10,016 nucleotides of DNA from UBA9926 sp964524295 (GTDB taxonomy: Bacteria > Pseudomonadota > Gammaproteobacteria > Pseudomonadales > Azotimanducaceae). Made by a program: the position numbers and the translations under genes. Of the stretch, positions 5,806 to 10,016 are shown one piece after another. The DNA lies in contig CAZGCW010000143.1 of assembly GCA_964524295.1 (NCBI GenBank), forward strand, positions 1-10,016, read 5' to 3'. Each line of letters begins with the position of its first letter. The stretch's first letter is position 1. The notes beneath the pieces were generated by a model. It was not told the DNA's origin, did not search any database, and worked only from the letters and a program-made list of their open reading frames with translations.

Positions 5806-6978
5806 TTAATTCTCGCTACGTGCCTGTAAGGCTGTTACTGCAGGTAAAGCCTTTCCTTCCACGAATTCTAGAAAGGCACCCCCTCCCGTAGAAATATAGC
5901 TTACCTGGTCAGTGATACCAAACTGCCCAATGGCTGCCAGGGTGTCACCCCCGCCAGCGATTGAAAACCCCTGATTACTCGCCACGCTATCAGCAACGGC
6001 TCGGGTACCGGCTGAAAACCTGGGTAGCTCAAACACGCCGACCGGCCCATTCCAGATAATCGTTCCTGCAGGCTTTATTATCTCCGCGAATATCGCCTGA
6101 GTCTGCGGGCCGATATCAAGAATCATTTCATCTTCCGAGACAGCATCAACCTGTTTAATTCGAGCCTCGCTTTCCGGCCCCAGACTCTGCCCGACGACAA
6201 CATCGGTGGGTAGAGGAACCTTCACCTTCGTCTGAATGCGGCGGGCCGCATCGAGCAAAGCCGGTTCATACAAAGAATTGCCGACCCTGATACCACTGGC
6301 CGCCAGAAAGGTATTAGCAATACCTCCACCCACAATCAAAGCATCCACCTTTTCACTTAAGGCATCCAGGACTTCAAGTTTGGTCGACACCTTACTACCA
6401 CCCACAATGGCCACCACTGGCTTGCTGGGTGCTTGTAGCGCCTTACCCAGCGCCTGTAGTTCAGCCATCAAAAGTGGACCAGCGCAAGCAACCGGAGCAA
6501 ATCGGGTTATACCTGCTGTTGAAGCCTGGGCACGATGTGCCGTACCAAAGGCATCCATCACGAAAATATCGCACAAAGCAGCCAGCTTTCTGGCTAGGTG
6601 TTCATCATTGGCTGATTCGCCCGGATTGACACGTACATTCTCCAGCAGCACGATATCCGCCTCAGGCCACTCAAAGCCGTCCAGATATTGATCAACTAAC
6701 GCTACCCGGTAACCGGTTAATTCGGCCATCTGCCTGGCTACCGGTGCAAGGCTGACCTGCGGTTGTGATTCCATCGATAGGCCTTCCTTAGGCCGGCCCA
6801 GATGGGACATGACGATTACTTTTGCTCCCTGCTCGATAGCATAATGCAGGGTTGGAAGCGCCGCCTGAATTCTTTTATCACTACTGATCTTTCCCTGGCT
6901 GATCGGAACATTGAGATCTTCTCGAATCAGTACCCGCTGACCTTTTAGATCAAAGGAAGTCAGTTCAGCTACCTGCAC
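5806..6978 (-). CDS. pgk: phosphoglycerate kinase
   Basis: This enzyme interconverts 1,3-bisphosphoglycerate plus ADP with 3-phosphoglycerate plus ATP. Numbered from the GTG start proposed here, it has 390 residues (387 in E. coli) with the signature REDLNVP (19-25), the substrate segment SHLGRP (58-63), MDAFGTAHR (141-149), the hinge and nucleotide motif GGSKVSTKLEVL (193-204), WNGPVGVFE (309-317), GGGDT (342-346) and TGGGAFLE (364-371). A frame open to an ATG at 7029 would add 17 residues unlike any Pgk N-terminus. The GTG at 6978-6976 has AGGAG 10 bases upstream and places the conserved FDLKGQRVLIR where E. coli has LDLAGKRVFIR. The gene therefore overlaps the tkt end by 14 bases. Its product feeds the serine pathway, consistent with the 2-hydroxyglutarate dehydrogenase two genes downstream. 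Confidence 0.97.
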   Translation of the reverse strand: MQVAELTSFDLKGQRVLIREDLNVPISQGKISSDKRIQAALPTLHYAIEQGAKVIVMSHLGRPKEGLSMESQPQVSLAPVARQMAELTGYRVALVDQYLDGFEWPEADIVLLENVRVNPGESANDEHLARKLAALCDIFVMDAFGTAHRAQASTAGITRFAPVACAGPLLMAELQALGKALQAPSKPVVAIVGGSKVSTKLEVLDALSEKVDALIVGGGIANTFLAASGIRVGNSLYEPALLDAARRIQTKVKVPLPTDVVVGQSLGPESEARIKQVDAVSEDEMILDIGPQTQAIFAEIIKPAGTIIWNGPVGVFELPRFSAGTRAVADSVASNQGFSIAGGGDTLAAIGQFGITDQVSYISTGGGAFLEFVEGKALPAVTALQARSEN

Positions 6979-8986
6979 GATCGACGAGCTCCTGTACCCG
7001 AGCAACAACCTGGTCGTCACTAAAACCAAAGTGAGCCATTACATCAGCACCCGGGCCGGATTCGCCGAATGTATCGAGGGAAACAACCGATCCATCTAAG
7101 CCGACCCATTTTGACCAGTAGTCGCCGTGGCCGGCTTCCACCGCTACACGGCAGCGAAGCGATGAAGGTAACACCGCCTCCCGATAATCGAGGTCCTGCT
7201 CTGCAAACAATTCTGCGCAGGGCAGGGAAACCAATCGAGTGGGTATCCCTTGCTCGGTCAGTCGCAATGCGGCTGCACGGCTGATTTCAACTTCTGATCC
7301 CGTGGCAATAAGCACTGCCTGGGGAAATGGGTCAGGCTCGAACAAAATGTAACCGCCTCGATTCACTGCATCTAGTTGAGCTGCACTTCTCGATTGATGG
7401 GCTAACTTCTGCCTCGACAGTACTAATGCACTGGGCGCCGCCATTCTCTCAATTGCAGAGCACCAGGCAGCAACTGTTTCTACCGCATCACACGGTCGCC
7501 AAACCCGCAGGCCCGGCGTGGTTCGCAAGTTGGTTAACTGCTCTACCGGTTGGTGGGTGGGGCCATCTTCTCCCTGACCAATAGAATCATGACTGTAAAC
7601 ATGAATGTTTCGTATCCCCATTAATGCTGACATTCTGACGGCATTGCGAGCATACTCCATGAACATGAGAAATGTCCCGGTGAACGGAATCAAACCGCCG
7701 TGCAAGGCCATACCATTCGCCATTGCCGTCATGCCAAACTCTCTCACTCCATAGTAAACATAGTTACCCTCTGGACGGTCAGATACTGAAACGGCTTCAG
7801 GCCAGATGGTGTTATTTGATCCTGACAAATCTGCTGAACCGCCGATCAGTTCCGGCAGTTGTGCAGATAACCAGCCAATGATCTGGCCTGATGCGGTGCG
7901 GCTGGCCGTACTTTCTGCCGCTGCCTGAGTCTGCTCCAATAACAGACTCGTCTGTTCTGCCCAATCATCAGGTAGTTCACCAGCGAGACGCCGCTGATAT
8001 TCCTTCGCCAGCCCTGGAAACTGGTCTTGGTACGCGTTGAAACGCGCATTCCAGTCCGCCTCTAATTGCTGACCCTGCTCTACACAATTCCAATCAGCCA
8101 GCAACGGTTGGGGGATTTCAAAGGGATCAGCCGTCCAATCCAGTTGCGCCCGAGTGGCTTTTATTTCTTCAACCCCGAGCGGGGCACCATGACTACCCGC
8201 AGTACCCGCTTTATTCGGCGAACCAAACCCGATCTGGGTACGACAGCAGATCAGGGTGGGTTGACTGAGATTCGATTTCGCCTGATTCAAGGCTTCAAGG
8301 ACGGCTTCGCCATCATGACCATCAACATCCGCTATGACCTGCCAGCCATAGGCTTCAAAACGGGCTGGCGTGTCGTCACTAAACCAATCCTGCACTTGGC
8401 CATCAATGGATATGCCATTGTCATCATAAATACAGATCAATTTACCCAGTGCTAAAGTACCGGCCAGTGAGCAGACCTCATGGGAGATGCCCTCCATAAG
8501 GCAACCATCACCCGCAAAGACATAGGTATGGTGATCGACGAGTTCATGAAAATGCCCACTATCATCGGTTTTGTTAAAAGTCGCAGCCATTACTCTTTCT
8601 GCCAGTGCCATTCCAACGGCATTGGCCAGGCCCTGGCCTAAAGGTCCAGTGGTCGTCTCAATGCCTGGCGAGTAACCATACTCAGGATGACCCGGTGTTT
8701 TTGATCCCAGTTGCCGGAAATTCTTCAGCTCCTGCATGGACAGCTCGTAACCAGTGAGATGCAGCAATGCATACAACAACATGGAACCATGCCCGTTGGA
8801 CAATACAAACCGGTCACGGTTAGGCCAATCTGGATTAGCCGGATTATGCCTTAGCACTGATGTCCAAAGTGCCTCGGCGATGTCAGCCATACCCATGGGA
8901 GCACCGGGATGCCCTGAGTTAGCTTGCTGTACAGCATCCATTGCCAATGCCCTAATCGCATTGGCCTTTTCTCGTCTCGAACTCAT
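6965..8986 (-). CDS. tkt: transketolase
   Basis: This thiamine-diphosphate enzyme moves two-carbon ketol units between sugar phosphates in the pentose phosphate pathway, producing erythrose 4-phosphate, fructose 6-phosphate and glyceraldehyde 3-phosphate. The 673 residues match the usual length (about 660-670). The ThDP domain shows SGHPGAPMGMA (24-34, substrate-binding His26), NGHGSML (64-70, His66), the metal and cofactor motif starting GDG (159-161) and ending with Asn190, and the loop SPNKAGTAGSHG (256-267). The pyrimidine domain shows GVREFGM (413-419, cofactor-activating Glu416), ALHGG (427-431) and the transketolase signature with DSIGQGEDGPTHQP (467-480). A C-terminal domain begins around LIATGSEVEIS (559-569). 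AGGTGG (9000-8995) lies 8 bases before the ATG. It is the first gene of the operon and overlaps pgk by 14 bases. Confidence 0.98.
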   Translation of the reverse strand: MSSRREKANAIRALAMDAVQQANSGHPGAPMGMADIAEALWTSVLRHNPANPDWPNRDRFVLSNGHGSMLLYALLHLTGYELSMQELKNFRQLGSKTPGHPEYGYSPGIETTTGPLGQGLANAVGMALAERVMAATFNKTDDSGHFHELVDHHTYVFAGDGCLMEGISHEVCSLAGTLALGKLICIYDDNGISIDGQVQDWFSDDTPARFEAYGWQVIADVDGHDGEAVLEALNQAKSNLSQPTLICCRTQIGFGSPNKAGTAGSHGAPLGVEEIKATRAQLDWTADPFEIPQPLLADWNCVEQGQQLEADWNARFNAYQDQFPGLAKEYQRRLAGELPDDWAEQTSLLLEQTQAAAESTASRTASGQIIGWLSAQLPELIGGSADLSGSNNTIWPEAVSVSDRPEGNYVYYGVREFGMTAMANGMALHGGLIPFTGTFLMFMEYARNAVRMSALMGIRNIHVYSHDSIGQGEDGPTHQPVEQLTNLRTTPGLRVWRPCDAVETVAAWCSAIERMAAPSALVLSRQKLAHQSRSAAQLDAVNRGGYILFEPDPFPQAVLIATGSEVEISRAAALRLTEQGIPTRLVSLPCAELFAEQDLDYREAVLPSSLRCRVAVEAGHGDYWSKWVGLDGSVVSLDTFGESGPGADVMAHFGFSDDQVVARVQELVDRAGS
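6976..6993 (-). promoter_or_regulatory. Shine-Dalgarno and GTG that set the pgk start
   Basis: AGGAG (6993-6989), a 10-base spacer and GTG (6978-6976) lie inside the last codons of tkt. The ATG at 7029 has no comparable site, and the protein it would add is not conserved. The arrangement points to translational coupling of pgk to tkt. Confidence 0.8.
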
Positions 8987-9021
8987 CTAATTCACCACCT
9001 GACTGGAAGATGCTATTGTCG

Positions 9022-9050
9022 CTTATAGGCTGCCTTTCAGCAATCCACAA
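9022..9050 (-). promoter_or_regulatory. candidate sigma-70 promoter of the tkt-pgk-fba operon
   Basis: On the minus strand TTGTGG (9050-9045) and TATAAG (9027-9022) are separated by exactly 17 bases. The -10 matches the consensus in five of six positions and the -35 in its strongest three bases. Transcription would begin near 9015, giving a leader of roughly 30 bases that includes the tkt Shine-Dalgarno. This is the best promoter candidate in the window, but it is identified by eye only. Confidence 0.5.
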
Positions 9051-9111
9051 GCGACCCTGAAACAGCAATACTTGAAAATTTTCCCTGTCGGTGATGAATG
9101 AAAATCAATCG

Positions 9112-9129
9112 AGCCTTCTGGTACAGGCT
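9112..9129. repeat. short inverted repeat upstream of metK
   Basis: AGCCT (9112-9116) and AGGCT (9125-9129) are reverse complements with an 8-base centre. The dyad overlaps the -35 region of the candidate metK promoter and could be a regulator site. No T-run follows, so it is not a terminator. Confidence 0.3.
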
Positions 9130-9141
9130 TAAAACAATAGA

Positions 9142-9147
9142 TAGAAT
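9142..9147 (+). promoter_or_regulatory. candidate -10 element for metK
   Basis: TAGAAT matches five of six bases of the -10 consensus, 37 bases before the metK ATG. No good -35 is found 16-18 bases upstream, so activation by a regulator or another promoter is possible. Confidence 0.25.
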
Positions 9148-9184
9148 GAACTGGCCAATAAAACCCATGAAAGAAGAATTAACT

Positions 9185-10016
9185 ATGACGAACAACACCC
9201 TCTTTACCTCGGAATCCGTCTCTGAGGGCCATCCCGATAAAATGGCAGATCAAATTTCCGATGCGATCCTTGATGCTGCGATCGCAGAGGATCCCAATGC
9301 CCGGGTTGCCTGCGAGACACTGGTAAAAACAGGTATGGTTGTCATGGCAGGAGAGATTACAACCACTACCAATATCGACTATGAGCGGGTCTGTCGGGAA
9401 GTTATCCTCGACATCGGTTACAACCATAGCGAAATCGGTTTTGATGGTGCTTCCTGCGCCATTATTAATGCACTCGGCAAACAATCCCCTGATATTGCGA
9501 TGGGTGTTGATGAATCAAGCGATCATGAACAGGGCGCTGGCGACCAGGGCCTGATGTTTGGCTATGCCAGCAATGAAACTGAAGTATTAATGCCCGCACC
9601 CATTACCTACTCGCACCTGCTGGTCCAGAAACAGGCAGAGGTCCGTAAAAGCGGCGCCTTGAAATTCCTTCGACCGGATGCCAAAAGTCAGATCACCTTT
9701 CGCTATGATGCGAGCGGTATGCCCAACTGCATTGATGCTGTCGTCCTATCCAGCCAACATGATCCTGATATCAGTCTGAAAGATTTACGTGAAGCCATTA
9801 TGGACGAGGTGATCAAACCGGTACTGCCGGCAAACTGGCTGCACGCTGACACCAAATACTTCATCAACCCCACCGGTAATTTTGTCATTGGCGGACCTGT
9901 GGGTGACTGCGGTTTAACCGGAAGAAAAATTATCGTCGACACCTACGGCGGTATGGCACGGCATGGTGGCGGCGCCTTCTCGGGAAAAGACCCTTCAAAA
10001 GTCGACCGAAGTGCTG
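9185..10016 (+). CDS. metK: S-adenosylmethionine synthetase (methionine adenosyltransferase), 5' part
   Basis: This cytoplasmic enzyme makes S-adenosylmethionine from methionine and ATP, releasing phosphate and diphosphate. The frame runs from the ATG at 9185 off the window end, giving 277 codons of an expected 380-390. Visible motifs are LFTSESVSEGHPDK (6-19, with the active-site His16 and Asp18), the hexapeptide signature GAGDQG (117-122), GPVGDCGLTGRK (237-248), DTYGG (252-256) and the glycine-rich signature GGGAFSGKDPSKVDRSA (261-277). All catalytic segments in the visible part are intact. An in-frame ATG at 9167 would add six residues (MKEELT). The start at 9185 fits the short N-terminus of E. 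coli and Pseudomonas MetK better and has a weak purine-rich AAGAAGAA upstream. The gene diverges from tkt. No ahcY is seen in the window. Confidence 0.98.
   Translation, partial: MTNNTLFTSESVSEGHPDKMADQISDAILDAAIAEDPNARVACETLVKTGMVVMAGEITTTTNIDYERVCREVILDIGYNHSEIGFDGASCAIINALGKQSPDIAMGVDESSDHEQGAGDQGLMFGYASNETEVLMPAPITYSHLLVQKQAEVRKSGALKFLRPDAKSQITFRYDASGMPNCIDAVVLSSQHDPDISLKDLREAIMDEVIKPVLPANWLHADTKYFINPTGNFVIGGPVGDCGLTGRKIIVDTYGGMARHGGGAFSGKDPSKVDRSA

Larger units (their letters stand above)
8987..9184. other. divergent promoter region between tkt and metK
   Basis: This 198-base region has no gene. It holds the tkt Shine-Dalgarno (9000-8995), a good sigma-70-like promoter for tkt, a short dyad (9112-9129) and a weak candidate -10 for metK. 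No MetJ-box array (AGACGTCT repeats) and no SAM or SAH riboswitch was recognised, so regulation of metK by methionine cannot be read from the sequence. Confidence 0.7.

Noticed and set aside
6236..6691. 151-codon plus-strand open frame opposite pgk
   Set aside because: It is Ala/Ser/Pro-rich antisense to a conserved gene, with no domain and no ribosome-binding site recognised.
6979..7029. 17-residue N-terminal extension of Pgk starting at the ATG at 7029
   Set aside because: It is unlike known Pgk N-termini, lies entirely within tkt coding sequence, and a well-placed AGGAG supports the GTG at 6978.
8066..8455. 129-codon plus-strand open frame opposite tkt
   Set aside because: It lies within conserved transketolase coding sequence on the other strand and shows no recognisable protein features.
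8987..9184. SAM/SAH riboswitch or MetJ operator upstream of metK
   Set aside because: No conserved riboswitch core or repeated AGACGTCT-like boxes could be found; only a 5-bp dyad is visible.
9179..9484. 101-codon minus-strand open frame opposite the metK start
   Set aside because: metK motifs on the plus strand are unmistakable through this stretch, and the Cys-rich minus frame is a shadow.
1..10016. Mobile element, prophage, CRISPR, tRNA or defence system
   Set aside because: No transposase, integrase, repeat array, tRNA-like cloverleaf or unknown gene cluster is present; all coding space is occupied by core metabolic genes.

Overview
This is a housekeeping stretch of a gammaproteobacterial chromosome with roughly balanced GC. 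It is densely packed, and every gene belongs to a familiar metabolic family. The taxon is inferred from the genes: a two-ACT-domain biosynthetic threonine deaminase diverging from rpiA, a D-2-hydroxyglutarate dehydrogenase of the Pseudomonas type, and metK divergent from tkt-pgk-fba. These are arrangements recalled from Pseudomonas and related marine gammaproteobacteria. The order or genus cannot be fixed by reading alone.

Layout from left to right. Positions 1-213 hold the 3' end of a 5-formyltetrahydrofolate cyclo-ligase gene (ygfA type) on the plus strand. A peptide deformylase with a GTG start follows at 285-860. ilvA (908-2437, minus) converges on it. A 239-base non-coding region (2438-2676) separates ilvA from the divergent rpiA (2677-3351, plus). 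rpiA meets the last gene of a four-gene minus-strand operon tail to tail, and their stop codons overlap by 4 bases. Read in its own direction, that operon is tkt (8986-6965), pgk (6978-5806), fba (5789-4746) and a D-2-hydroxyglutarate dehydrogenase gene (4739-3348). Its genes overlap or sit 6-16 bases apart, so they are almost certainly cotranscribed. A 198-base divergent promoter region (8987-9184) separates tkt from metK (9185 onward, plus), which runs off the window end.

The genes form a coherent central-carbon and one-carbon set. RpiA and transketolase serve the non-oxidative pentose phosphate branch. Aldolase and phosphoglycerate kinase serve glycolysis and gluconeogenesis. Phosphoglycerate kinase makes 3-phosphoglycerate, the substrate of SerA, and the D-2-hydroxyglutarate dehydrogenase is known in pseudomonads to recycle the by-product of SerA. 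The cyclo-ligase and MetK belong to folate and S-adenosylmethionine metabolism, deformylase needs formyl-Met made from formyl-THF, and IlvA starts isoleucine synthesis.

I found no mobile element, CRISPR array, RNA gene, phage gene or defence gene, and no sign of an undescribed system. The points worth a second look are small: a corrected pgk start overlapping tkt, the absence of a GAPDH/Epd gene between tkt and pgk, the 2HG dehydrogenase as the distal operon gene, inverted repeats around the def and ilvA/rpiA promoters, an 8-base homopolymer in the ilvA glycine loop, and a choice of two metK starts.
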